Source of the DNA: Fimenecus sp045613585
GTDB lineage: Bacteria; Bacillota; Clostridia; Oscillospirales; Acutalibacteraceae
Assembly: GCA_045613585.1 (NCBI GenBank)
Contig: JAZLBG010000103.1
Span: 1-19,401 of the forward strand
Length of the DNA: 19,401 nucleotides
Direction: 5' to 3'
Both the position numbers and the translations under genes were made by a program. The notes under the pieces were generated by a model that was not told the origin of the DNA, ran no database searches, and saw only the letters and a program-made list of their open reading frames with translations. This document shows positions 1 through 7,597 of this stretch, in pieces. Numbering within the stretch: position 1 is the first letter of the stretch; each line of letters starts with the position of its first letter.

Positions 1-33
1 CTCTGTGCAAGCTAATGTGATTTTTACTCTCAT
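1..33 (-). CDS. rpmG: 50S ribosomal protein L33, N-terminal 11 codons only (cut by window edge)
   Basis: Reading leftward from an ATG at 33 gives MRVKITLACTE, the standard start of the zinc-type bacterial L33; the Cys is the first of the expected zinc ligands. A strong GGAGGTG ribosome site lies at 41-47, 7 bases upstream. The rest of the gene is outside the window. L33 is a small protein of the large ribosomal subunit. In many Firmicutes rpmG is followed by secE-nusG, but that cannot be seen here. Identification rests on only 11 residues plus the good ribosome site and promoter. Confidence 0.8.
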   Translation of the reverse strand, partial: MRVKITLACTE

Positions 34-138
34 TTTTCGGCACCTCCGTTAATATGTTACTTGAAAAATCAGCAAGTAACTGTGTATAGCCTTCCTCTAT
101 AAAAATGGGCACAAAAATAAAGCCCTCTTTTTCGAGGT
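34..138 (-). promoter_or_regulatory. Structured 5' leader of rpmG
   Basis: The roughly 105-base untranslated leader contains two hairpins. A long imperfect one at 94-137 has CCTC/GAGG at its base and GGGC/GCCC near its tip, and sits at the very 5' end of the transcript. A second, at 56-80, has a perfect 8-bp stem (GTTACTTG/CAAGTAAC) with a 9-base loop, ending 8 bases before the Shine-Dalgarno. Neither is followed by a U-run, so these are not ordinary terminators. Control of ribosomal protein synthesis by an mRNA leader is common, but no known L33 leader family is recognised here. Confidence 0.4.
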
Positions 139-144
139 ACAGGT

Positions 145-173
145 ATTTTAACATAGTTGTCAAGTGTTGTCAA
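145..173 (-). promoter_or_regulatory. Sigma-A promoter of rpmG
   Basis: On the minus strand a consensus TTGACA (168-173) is separated by 17 bases from TAAAAT (145-150). A second TTGACA lies within the spacer but is too close to the -10. Predicted start is near 138. Confidence 0.8.
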
Positions 174-206
174 TAGGGATTTTTGAAAATATTTTGATAA
201 AATACA

Positions 207-233
207 GGCAGGCTTGCACAAAGCAAACCTGCC
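207..233 (-). terminator. Terminator after the large surface protein gene
   Basis: On the minus strand GGCAGGTTTGC pairs with GCAAGCCTGCC (11 bp, one G-U) around a 5-base loop, 8 bases after the stop codon, followed by the T-rich stretch TGTATTTTATC. It is a plausible rho-independent terminator with a moderate U-tract. Confidence 0.7.
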
Positions 234-241
234 CATTCTCT

Positions 242-770
242 TTAAACTTTTACGCCATTTTTAACCTTGTATTTTTTGCCATTGTAGGTTACTGTGCCAG
301 TGTATGATGTTTTTACACCTTTCTTTACATAGTACCACTTGCCATCTGTATGTTTAACGAGTCCTGTGTAGCTTGTATTTACCACACCTGATTTTACATA
401 GTACCACTTTCCATTGTACTTAACAAGACCATTGAATGATGTCTTAACGCCACTCTTTACATAATAGTATTTACCATCAGTATGTTTTACAAGACCAGTA
501 TAACTTGTATTTACTACACCTGATTTTACGTAATACCACTTGCCATTGTACTTAACAAGTCCATTGAATGATGTCTTAACGCCACTCTTTACATAGTAGT
601 ATTTACTGTTATACTTGCAAAGGCCAGTATACGACTTATCAACAACGCCTTTGTTTACATAATACCATTTGCTGTTATACTTGCAAAGTCCTGTGTATGT
701 GTCATCAAACTCACCATTCTTTATATAGTGCCAAACGCCATCAACTTTACGAAGACCTGTATATGACTTA
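242..770 (-). repeat. Tandem wall-binding repeat coding region with 132-bp duplicated unit
   Basis: Encodes eight aromatic, Lys-rich repeats of about 22 residues. Within them a 44-residue (132-bp) double unit, beginning FNGLVKYNGKWYYVKSG, occurs twice almost unchanged. Matching points are at 427 and 559 on the plus strand, exactly 132 bases apart. The copies differ at synonymous positions, so the duplication is not fresh. Confidence 0.8.
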
Positions 771-3700
771 TCGACAACATCTTCATCTTCTGGTTGTGAT
801 GAGTATATTTCATACTGAAGATTTATTGTTTCACAGTAGTTGCCCTTACCTTCAATAGTAACAAACGCAATACCTACACCATTGTTGTTTGAATAAGTTA
901 AAATATAATCTTCACCCTCAACAAGTGTTATGCCATTTTTAGATATGGTTATTTCAGGCTCAACTGCCACGCCATTATATTCCATATTACCGCCAACTGT
1001 AATATCTTGCTCGGTTATCTCACAAGGAAGAATTATAAAGTTATAACTTCTTTCACCCTCATAAAGACCTATGCCAATAATTGTGACTGTTGCTGTACCC
1101 GCATTAATGTTGTTTTCAAGTGAAATTGCATAGTCAACACCCTCGGTGAGCAATTCTGTACCAAAATACACTTCCATTTCAGGTTTAAGTTCAGTACCAT
1201 CATAGGTTTCAGTCATTTCTGTTTCAGAAAATACTGTAAATGAGTAAACGCTATTTTTATTAATGTTAAAAGTCTGTTTTGCAACACCGCTGTAATTACC
1301 AATACCGCTGATTACTACAGTTGCAGTACCTTTTTCTATATTATTTTCGTATTTTACAGTGTAGTCAACATCTTTTTCGAGTGTAACGCCATTAAGAACC
1401 ACTGTAATTTCAGGTGCAATTTCATTACCTGTGTATGTTTGGTCAGGGATTACTGAAAGTTCTGCATTTTCAAGACTCTTGCCAAAAATTCTGAACTGTA
1501 TTCTCTGTGTACCACAGAAATTACCCATGCCATAAATAACCATTGTACCATAGCCTGAATTTACATTTTCAAAGTAGCGGATTTCGTAATCAACACCCTC
1601 AACAAGAGTAAATCCATTCCAAGTGATTACTGGCTTTGGTGTAAGCTCTTCACCAGTATAAACCATATCATTATTCATTGAAACTGTAGCCTCGGTAATA
1701 TCTCGGCGAATAATATTATAGTAGCAATCAATTGAGCCTGTGTAATTGCCCTTACCCTTAATTGTGAAGAACATTGAACCAGCATCAGTACCACTATTGT
1801 AAATGATTGTGTAATCAGTACCCTCAACAAGTACTTTATCACCGTATTTTACAACTACTTTTGGCTTAACCTCTTCACCTGAATACTCGTTGTCAACCAC
1901 ATATTCAATTTGTGAAATAGTAATATCTGCTTTTGTGATTGAGAATAATCTGACTGCGTCAGGAAGTCCTTCAAAATTGCCAATAAACTGAACTATCAAT
2001 CTGCCGTTGCCACGTTCAATATTATCTTCAAACACAAGAACATAATCTTTATTCTGCACAAGTGTCATTCCGCTGATACTTACAATAATACTTGGCTCAA
2101 TTTCACTGCCTGTATATTCATAAGCATCTTTCTGGAAACTGATTGTCACTGCACAAACAGGAATATTATTTGCGATTGCATAATTATATGGGTCTGTAGC
2201 TTCTTCGCAATAGAAAGATACATCAGGACAATTCTTAAAGCAATTTGTACCGAATTTACAGGTATCCTGTGCTAACTGAACAAGCTTAAGATTAGTGCAG
2301 TTTTCAAAAGCATTACTGCCTATTGATGTAGTACTCGTCAAATTAAGAATTTCAAGTAATTCGCAACCGTAAAATGCATAGTTACCGATTGATTTAACAG
2401 ATTCACAATTGAAATCTTTAATCTTTGAACAATTATAAAATGCTTTTTCACCTACAGATGAAACGCTACCGGGTGTAAAATTTTCAAGATTTATACAACC
2501 ATACATTGCGTATTTATCAAAGAATGATGAATTTGATTCAAAAGTTTCAAGGTTTGTACAACCGTAAAATGCGTAAGTATAAACCTTTGCATAATCTGAT
2601 TTATAGCTTTTAAGAGTTGTGCATTCATAAAATGCATAGTCACTTATTATTCCGCCCTTTAATGTGATATCAGTAAGGTTTGTGTTCATAAAAGCATAAC
2701 TACCTATATATGTACATTCAGGAAGAATAACTGTTGTAATGTTTTTGCAATACGCAAAAGCTCGTACACCTATATCCGTTACCTTTTTTAGTTCGAGAGT
2801 TGCAGGAAGACTTTCACACTCATAGAATACACCATAATCAATATACTCTACATTTTCAATGTTTATTTCTGCAAGGCTTCTGCAACATTCAAAAGCCATT
2901 TCATATATCTCTATACAATTAGGGAAGTTGGCTGATTTAAGGTTTTCGCAATTTTCAAAAGCGTAGTCGCAAATATACTGACAGGTGTCAGAAGACACTC
3001 TTTCAAGATTTTTACAGTGTGAAAAAGCACTACTGCCAATTTCAACTACACCGTCAAGGTCAATTTCTTTAATTCCTGAACCGTAGAACATCAAATAATC
3101 GATTACTTCAAAGTGGTTATCGCCTGTAAAGGTGATTTTTTCGATTACAGCATCTTCAAAGCTTCGCTGTAAAGCAAACCAAGGAATTACTTCATCGCCA
3201 TCTTCGTCAATAAGATAACCTGTAACTATTTTTGTAAATTCAAGCTCTTTTAAATTCTGATTTTCACAAAATGCATATTTGCCGATTGTGAAAAGACGGT
3301 CATTGTCTTTAAGTGCATTTTCTGTTGAATAGAAAGTATCTGTTTTACCCGCAGGGTAACTAACAAGAACCGTTAAATCATAACCTCCGCAATTTGTGTT
3401 CATATAAAGAACGCCATCATCTGTAAAGAAATATGGATTTTCAGGTGAAACCTCAAAGGCTTCAAGACCGCCTAATTTATGTAACTTAAAATCAAATATG
3501 CAATATGCTTCTGTATTAAGTACAGTATCTTTAAAGCTTTTCCCTATATAGAAATACTTTACGTTATTACAACCTGAAAAGTAATAGCCATTACTATTGA
3601 GTTGTTCTATAACCTCAACGTCATCACCAATTATAATAGATTCAAGTCCTTTACAGCTAGAAAATACAAAATCGCCAAAGCCCATATTTTTCTTAATGTA

Positions 3701-5485
3701 AAGTTCTTTAAGGTTGTTGCATTCAGAGAACGCGTGACTATAAACATCACAATAAGGAAGCTCAATGCTTGTTAATCCGCTTTTTGCAAAGGCATATTCT
3801 TCAATCCGATAAGTGTTAGAAAAATCAAAGTTTTCAAGTGATTTACAACCGTAAAAGGCATAATCATCAACACGACTCGGTCTACAGTTACCTATATTTT
3901 TAAGAGAAGTACAGCCATAAAATGCATATGATGAAATGTGTTTATAATTGTCAGAAAAGTTTATAAGGTCAATATTGTCAAGACTTGAACAACCGTAGAA
4001 GGCATAAGTATCAAGGATTTCGATTTTGCTGAAATCAAAGGTTTTAAGTGCTTTACAATTATAAAAGCTCTTAACCCCTACTCTTGTAGCTTTTGGAATA
4101 TTTACAGTTTCAAGACCTGTGCAATTATAAAATACTGAATTAGGAATTGTTTTAGAAACTGCAAGTGTAACCTCTTTCAACGCAGTTGAGTCTGTAAAAA
4201 GATTTTCAGGAGCTTCACCGTTAATTACTGCAGTCTGAAGATTAGGACAACCGCTGAATGAGTAAGCTGCCAATGTGGTTGTAGCAGGAATATTTGCACT
4301 TACAAGACCTGAATTTGAAAATGCATATTCGCCAATGCTTTTAACATAAGTAAAGTCGAAATCTGTTAAAGATGTGCATCCGTCAAACGCATAAGCACCA
4401 ATTGTAACATTTTTAAGGCTTGTATAGTTGATTCCTTTCAATGCTGTTAAGCCTTTTAATCCGTTATCAGATATTGTTAGACCATTTATAGCACCAAAAT
4501 TAATACTCTCTAATGCAGTACAGTTCTGGAACATATTTGCAGGAATTGTTAAATTAACAACGTCACTTAGGTTGACTGTTTTAAGCGATGTGCAATCTTT
4601 GAAAAAGTTTTCGTCGAAAGTACTATTATCAAACTCTGTAAAAGTTACACTTTTAAGTGAAGTACAACCCGCAAAAAGATTGTCACTTAATTCGCAATCA
4701 TCTAATTTGTTAAAAGTAAAACTTTCAAGAGAAGTACAACCCGCAAAAGCATATCTTCCTACAGTTACATGGTCAAGGTTGCCGATTGTAACGCTTTCAA
4801 GTGATTTGCAGTTGCGAAAAACTTCACTGTTAATAAAACCATTTGACATATCAGGAATAACAACAGTTTTAAGTGACGAACACTCTTCAAAAGCAGAACC
4901 GATATACTCAACACCATCAGGAATTACAACTTCTTCAATTGAGTCGCAATCATAAAATGCTGAATTTTCAATTCTTGTAAGTGATTCTGAAAAGTTAAGA
5001 TTCACAATTGAATCACAATTGTAAAAAGCCATAGCACCAATTGTTGTTAATGTGTTTGGTAACTCTGTTGTTATAAGCTTTGTATCGGCAAAAGACCATT
5101 TGCCTGCATATTCAAGATTTGCGGGAACATTTACTTCAATATCAGTATCGTAGAAGGCATAGTCACCAACACAAGTAATTGTGTCAGGAAGAACAACCTT
5201 TTTTACACTCCACTTCGAATTATAAAAGGCTTTATCCCCGATTTTCGTCACTGTTGCACCCTCAAAGGTTTCAGGGATTTCAATGGTTGCATTGGCAACA
5301 GTAAAATATGCCACAAAACGTGTAATCGTAATTTCATTATTTTCTACTGTGTAATAAAATGTACCTAACTTGTCAATAGAAATACTTTGCTCTTCCGTTT
5401 CTTCCGCAAAGCCTTGCACTGCGAACAATGTAAACAATGAAATAATTATTATGAATAAACTCAAATATTTTGCGATTTTCTTCAT
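242..5485 (-). CDS. Giant secreted BspA-type leucine-rich-repeat surface protein with wall-binding repeats
   Basis: 1747 residues. Residues 1-27 are a typical signal peptide (MKKIAKYLSLF, hydrophobic core, FAEE). Residues about 40-1105 are BspA/TpLRR-type LRR_5 repeats of 22-24 residues, with the recurring pattern AFYGCTSLKxxxF; I estimate about forty. They are interrupted near residues 670-730 by the ENPYFFTDDGVLY-type insertion common in these proteins. Residues about 1110-1570 hold six copies of a roughly 75-residue beta-domain with the pattern YTGxxxxPxVxV..G..L..GxDYxxxYxNN...G.A.V.I.GxGNYxG. Residues about 1573-1747 hold eight YTGLxKYNGKWYYVKSG repeats, like cell-wall/choline-binding repeats. 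No LPXTG motif or C-terminal membrane segment is seen, so attachment is probably non-covalent. The start follows the anti-sigma stop by one base, and its AAAGGAGG ribosome site lies inside that gene. BspA proteins in other species bind host or bacterial surfaces; the ligand here is unknown. Confidence 0.9.
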   Translation of the reverse strand: MKKIAKYLSLFIIIISLFTLFAVQGFAEETEEQSISIDKLGTFYYTVENNEITITRFVAYFTVANATIEIPETFEGATVTKIGDKAFYNSKWSVKKVVLPDTITCVGDYAFYDTDIEVNVPANLEYAGKWSFADTKLITTELPNTLTTIGAMAFYNCDSIVNLNFSESLTRIENSAFYDCDSIEEVVIPDGVEYIGSAFEECSSLKTVVIPDMSNGFINSEVFRNCKSLESVTIGNLDHVTVGRYAFAGCTSLESFTFNKLDDCELSDNLFAGCTSLKSVTFTEFDNSTFDENFFKDCTSLKTVNLSDVVNLTIPANMFQNCTALESINFGAINGLTISDNGLKGLTALKGINYTSLKNVTIGAYAFDGCTSLTDFDFTYVKSIGEYAFSNSGLVSANIPATTTLAAYSFSGCPNLQTAVINGEAPENLFTDSTALKEVTLAVSKTIPNSVFYNCTGLETVNIPKATRVGVKSFYNCKALKTFDFSKIEILDTYAFYGCSSLDNIDLINFSDNYKHISSYAFYGCTSLKNIGNCRPSRVDDYAFYGCKSLENFDFSNTYRIEEYAFAKSGLTSIELPYCDVYSHAFSECNNLKELYIKKNMGFGDFVFSSCKGLESIIIGDDVEVIEQLNSNGYYFSGCNNVKYFYIGKSFKDTVLNTEAYCIFDFKLHKLGGLEAFEVSPENPYFFTDDGVLYMNTNCGGYDLTVLVSYPAGKTDTFYSTENALKDNDRLFTIGKYAFCENQNLKELEFTKIVTGYLIDEDGDEVIPWFALQRSFEDAVIEKITFTGDNHFEVIDYLMFYGSGIKEIDLDGVVEIGSSAFSHCKNLERVSSDTCQYICDYAFENCENLKSANFPNCIEIYEMAFECCRSLAEINIENVEYIDYGVFYECESLPATLELKKVTDIGVRAFAYCKNITTVILPECTYIGSYAFMNTNLTDITLKGGIISDYAFYECTTLKSYKSDYAKVYTYAFYGCTNLETFESNSSFFDKYAMYGCINLENFTPGSVSSVGEKAFYNCSKIKDFNCESVKSIGNYAFYGCELLEILNLTSTTSIGSNAFENCTNLKLVQLAQDTCKFGTNCFKNCPDVSFYCEEATDPYNYAIANNIPVCAVTISFQKDAYEYTGSEIEPSIIVSISGMTLVQNKDYVLVFEDNIERGNGRLIVQFIGNFEGLPDAVRLFSITKADITISQIEYVVDNEYSGEEVKPKVVVKYGDKVLVEGTDYTIIYNSGTDAGSMFFTIKGKGNYTGSIDCYYNIIRRDITEATVSMNNDMVYTGEELTPKPVITWNGFTLVEGVDYEIRYFENVNSGYGTMVIYGMGNFCGTQRIQFRIFGKSLENAELSVIPDQTYTGNEIAPEITVVLNGVTLEKDVDYTVKYENNIEKGTATVVISGIGNYSGVAKQTFNINKNSVYSFTVFSETEMTETYDGTELKPEMEVYFGTELLTEGVDYAISLENNINAGTATVTIIGIGLYEGERSYNFIILPCEITEQDITVGGNMEYNGVAVEPEITISKNGITLVEGEDYILTYSNNNGVGIAFVTIEGKGNYCETINLQYEIYSSQPEDEDVVDKSYTGLRKVDGVWHYIKNGEFDDTYTGLCKYNSKWYYVNKGVVDKSYTGLCKYNSKYYYVKSGVKTSFNGLVKYNGKWYYVKSGVVNTSYTGLVKHTDGKYYYVKSGVKTSFNGLVKYNGKWYYVKSGVVNTSYTGLVKHTDGKWYYVKKGVKTSYTGTVTYNGKKYKVKNGVKV

Positions 5486-5486
5486 A

Positions 5487-6527
5487 TCAGTTAGCCTCCT
5501 TTACTCTGATTAAATAGCTGAATGAACAGCTCTCGTACTCTATTGTTACTATTCTGTTTGCGGGACTTTCAGTTGAAAATCCATAGATATTACATTCATT
5601 TATTGATATGGTTTTTGTGTCACCATTATCATATTTTGCGGTGATTGTAAGTCCGCTAAAGTCAACTGTTTCGCCAACAATATAATCTTTTTTGAAATCT
5701 TCTGTAAACTCACCTGTAAGTTTAATGACTATTGGTGTAGCAGTTACCTCTTCATCTACTCTTGTAAAAGGCTCTGCCGTTGTAGTTTCTGTAGTAGTTT
5801 CAGTTGCTGGCGTTGTAGGCTTTAAAACTTCAGAAAGATTTGGATTTTGCGGTGTAATCTGCAACTGTGGTTTGGTTGTGCTCTCCTGCTTTTCAGGCTC
5901 TGTTGTTGCGCTTTCTTCAACACGTTCAGCAGTTGTTTCAGTTGTTGCTTTTTTCGTTGTAGTTTCTGTCATTTGATTTTGTACTGAATTTTCACGGGTA
6001 GTTTCAGTTTTTTTGTTTTCTGTTGAAGTTTCAGTAACCATTTCGGTTGTTTGTTCTTCTGTCGAATGCTCTGTTGTGGTTGCAGTGGTAGTTGTTGTGA
6101 ATTTTTTACTACCTGTTTCGCCCGTGAAAATCTCTTGCACTGCTGATGCTACCTTTTCAATCACGTTATAACCTGTAACTTTTTCAGTTACCGTATTTGC
6201 AGAAATTACAAACGCCATTACAGCACATGCTGTAAGTGTAATTTTCATTGCAGAACTTAAATTTTTCCATTTTCTATTATTTGTAATACTGTTTGTAAAT
6301 TCTTCAACTGTTTGTAATTTCCAAAAAACTCTTGCTACGCTCTTTTCATCATAAAGTTCATTAAGAGCGTCTGTATATGCATCAATAATCTCAAAATCAA
6401 TTTCATCATCTGATTTTGAAAGTTCAATATCTATAAGTTCATTAAGCGCCACAATAAGTTCTGTACGAAATGAGGCATCATTAAAAATTTCATTTGCGAT
6501 TTGTTTATTAAACATTAATTGTGTCAT
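5487..6527 (-). CDS. Single-pass anti-sigma-factor-like protein with external Thr-rich stalk and Ig-like domain
   Basis: 346 residues. Residues 1-90 are acidic and helical (predicted cytoplasmic), one membrane segment lies at about 93-111 (MKITLTACAVMAFVISA), residues about 143-255 are a Thr/Glu-rich low-complexity stalk, and residues about 262-346 resemble a group 3 bacterial Ig-like domain (pattern YIVGETVDFSGLTITAKYDNG). The position directly after an ECF sigma gene (14-base gap), the topology and the cytoplasmic N-terminus suggest it holds the sigma factor at the membrane and responds to an outside signal. No zinc-binding anti-sigma motif (HxxxCxxC) is present, so the role is inferred from context. 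The TGA stop is one base before the start of the surface-protein gene, so translation is probably coupled. The ATG has a good AAAGGAG ribosome site. Confidence 0.7.
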   Translation of the reverse strand: MTQLMFNKQIANEIFNDASFRTELIVALNELIDIELSKSDDEIDFEIIDAYTDALNELYDEKSVARVFWKLQTVEEFTNSITNNRKWKNLSSAMKITLTACAVMAFVISANTVTEKVTGYNVIEKVASAVQEIFTGETGSKKFTTTTTATTTEHSTEEQTTEMVTETSTENKKTETTRENSVQNQMTETTTKKATTETTAERVEESATTEPEKQESTTKPQLQITPQNPNLSEVLKPTTPATETTTETTTAEPFTRVDEEVTATPIVIKLTGEFTEDFKKDYIVGETVDFSGLTITAKYDNGDTKTISINECNIYGFSTESPANRIVTIEYESCSFSYLIRVKEAN

Positions 6528-6541
6528 ATTTTTGCTCCTTT

Positions 6542-7060
6542 CTAATAAAGTAAGTCTTCAAGAAGATTTTTAAGTTTTTTGCGAAGTCGTGACAGTCTCA
6601 TTGTTACTGCCCCCACAGAAAGACCGCTTTCAATTGCAATCTGTTCTATTTTTTTACCATTTACGTATTTTTCGGTATATAAAAACTTTTCTTCTTCATC
6701 TAGACTATTCTCAAGAATTTTTATGCATTTTTCGCAATCTATTTCATCTGCGACTGCGATTTCAATTGTATTGTCAGGGTCATCAAGTGACACTGTATTT
6801 ATTTCTTCCGCTACAATTTTTGCTTTCTGTTTTTTCACTATATTATCAAGTGTTCTGTATAGAAAAGCCTTCGGGTATTCAAAATTCTCACCCGCCTGCA
6901 GTCGATTATAGAAAACTGTAAACGTCTCTTGCACACAATCCTCGCAAAAATCACTACCCTCACGAAGTCTGGCACGGGCAAAATTTATTAAACTTTGATA
7001 ATACTCTTTATAGCATTGTTCAAAAACTGTATTGGAAGCCGTTTTGCTTCCTGCCACCAT
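6542..7060 (-). CDS. ECF-type RNA polymerase sigma factor
   Basis: 172 residues from the ATG at 7060, which I prefer to the longer reading frame starting at 7099 because AAAGGAG lies 7 bases upstream of it. Region 2 is recognisable in FEQCYKEYYQSLINFARARL and DCVQETFTVFYNRL, followed by the YPKAFLYRTLDNIVKKQK stretch. Region 4 is the helix-turn-helix near the C-terminus (KKIEQIAIESGLSVGAVTMR, then a basic LSRLRKKLKNLL). These are hallmarks of the sigma-70 ECF subfamily, which lacks regions 1.1 and 3. Its likely partner is the membrane protein encoded next. A probable target is its own operon, including the surface protein, but I could not identify a convincing ECF-type promoter upstream. Confidence 0.88.
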   Translation of the reverse strand: MVAGSKTASNTVFEQCYKEYYQSLINFARARLREGSDFCEDCVQETFTVFYNRLQAGENFEYPKAFLYRTLDNIVKKQKAKIVAEEINTVSLDDPDNTIEIAVADEIDCEKCIKILENSLDEEEKFLYTEKYVNGKKIEQIAIESGLSVGAVTMRLSRLRKKLKNLLEDLLY

Positions 7061-7125
7061 ATCTTCGCTCCTTTCATAAGGTAGTGCTTGAAAAATCAAA
7101 AACCTAACAAAATTTTTCTAAAAAT

Positions 7126-7155
7126 ATTTTATCAAATCTATATACATTTTGTAAA
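7126..7155 (-). promoter_or_regulatory. Possible sigma-A promoter of the sigma/anti-sigma/surface-protein operon
   Basis: On the minus strand TTTACA (7150-7155) and TAAAAT (7126-7131) are separated by 18 bases, about 65 bases upstream of the sigma start. The surrounding DNA is very AT-rich, so chance matches are possible. The rest of the spacer between the divergent units (7156-7311) contains nothing else I can identify. Confidence 0.5.
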
Positions 7156-7311
7156 CTATAAATTGTTATATGAAAAGTTGCGAAAATTAGAGTTTCTTTT
7201 GTGGTGGTGATATTGCATAGAATTGTTGCTAAATATTATGGTATTATTTTTTTACCTTTTTATATAAATTGCCAAAAGTGATTTTTTCAATGTTTTTTTC
7301 GTGAATTTGTG

Positions 7312-7340
7312 TTGACGGAATTTTCTATTTATGGTAAAAT
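7312..7340 (+). promoter_or_regulatory. Promoter P1 of the car leader
   Basis: TTGACG (7312-7317), 17-base spacer, TAAAAT (7335-7340) with an upstream TGG (extended -10). The predicted start near 7347 leaves only about 20 untranslated bases before the leader ORF. Confidence 0.8.
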
Positions 7341-7369
7341 TCATACAATAAATTTAAGGAGTGGTGACA

Positions 7370-7483
7370 ATGTTCGCGATAAATACTATCAAACAAAAAA
7401 ACATTGGTGATACTATTCCTGTTTCTATCGGTTGTTCTCAAAAAACAAGCGGTATTATTTTTAATTTTTCATTTGTTTTTTAA
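7370..7483 (+). CDS. 37-residue putative leader peptide upstream of carA
   Basis: ATG at 7370 is preceded by TAAGGAGTGG (7355-7364), a good ribosome site, and sits just downstream of promoter P1. The peptide starts MFAINTIKQK and ends FNFSFVF; the final part is encoded by UUU-rich codons, so 22 of the 29 bases at 7453-7481 are T. The TAA stop (7481-7483) directly touches the 5' arm of a perfect terminator hairpin. This is the architecture of the enterobacterial pyrBI leader. There, low UTP makes polymerase pause in the U-rich tract, the ribosome catches up and blocks the hairpin, and transcription continues. Alternatives are an independent small-peptide gene, or a Phe-responsive leader, which would not fit carAB. 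No similar peptide is known to me. Confidence 0.6.
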   Translation: MFAINTIKQKNIGDTIPVSIGCSQKTSGIIFNFSFVF

Positions 7484-7510
7484 CGACGGTTTTCCCGTCG
7501 TGATTTTTTT
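7483..7510 (+). terminator. Intrinsic terminator/attenuator in the carAB leader
   Basis: ACGACGG (7483-7489) pairs perfectly with CCGTCGT (7495-7501) around a TTTTC loop, followed by GA and seven Ts (7504-7510). The 5' arm starts at the last base of the leader stop codon, so a ribosome finishing the leader ORF would cover it and prevent folding. No PyrR-binding-type RNA motif or competing antiterminator stem was found. Confidence 0.82.
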
Positions 7511-7532
7511 GTATTTTTTGATATTTTATATA

Positions 7533-7561
7533 TTGAATAATACAATATTATATAGTATAAT
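7533..7561 (+). promoter_or_regulatory. Possible second promoter P2 of carAB
   Basis: TTGAAT (7533-7538), 17-base spacer, perfect TATAAT (7556-7561), lying after the leader terminator and 36 bases before the carA start. If active, it would transcribe carAB regardless of the attenuator. The DNA is very AT-rich, so a chance match is possible. Confidence 0.5.
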
Positions 7562-7597
7562 AATTAGTTGAAATAAATCGAAAGGCTGGTGTGAATT

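Noticed and set aside
4428..4955. 175-codon plus-strand ORF inside the LRR gene
   Set aside because: Its repetitive composition mirrors the LRR repeats on the other strand; no ribosome site and no recognisable family.
7220..7290. Small TTG-started ORF of about 22 codons upstream of the car promoter
   Set aside because: Weak start, poor spacing from a GGTGGTGA stretch, and upstream of the best promoter; likely chance in AT-rich DNA.
7340..7597. PyrR-binding attenuator before carA
   Set aside because: I found no PyrR-type conserved binding loop and no competing antiterminator stem; only one hairpin plus U-run is present.
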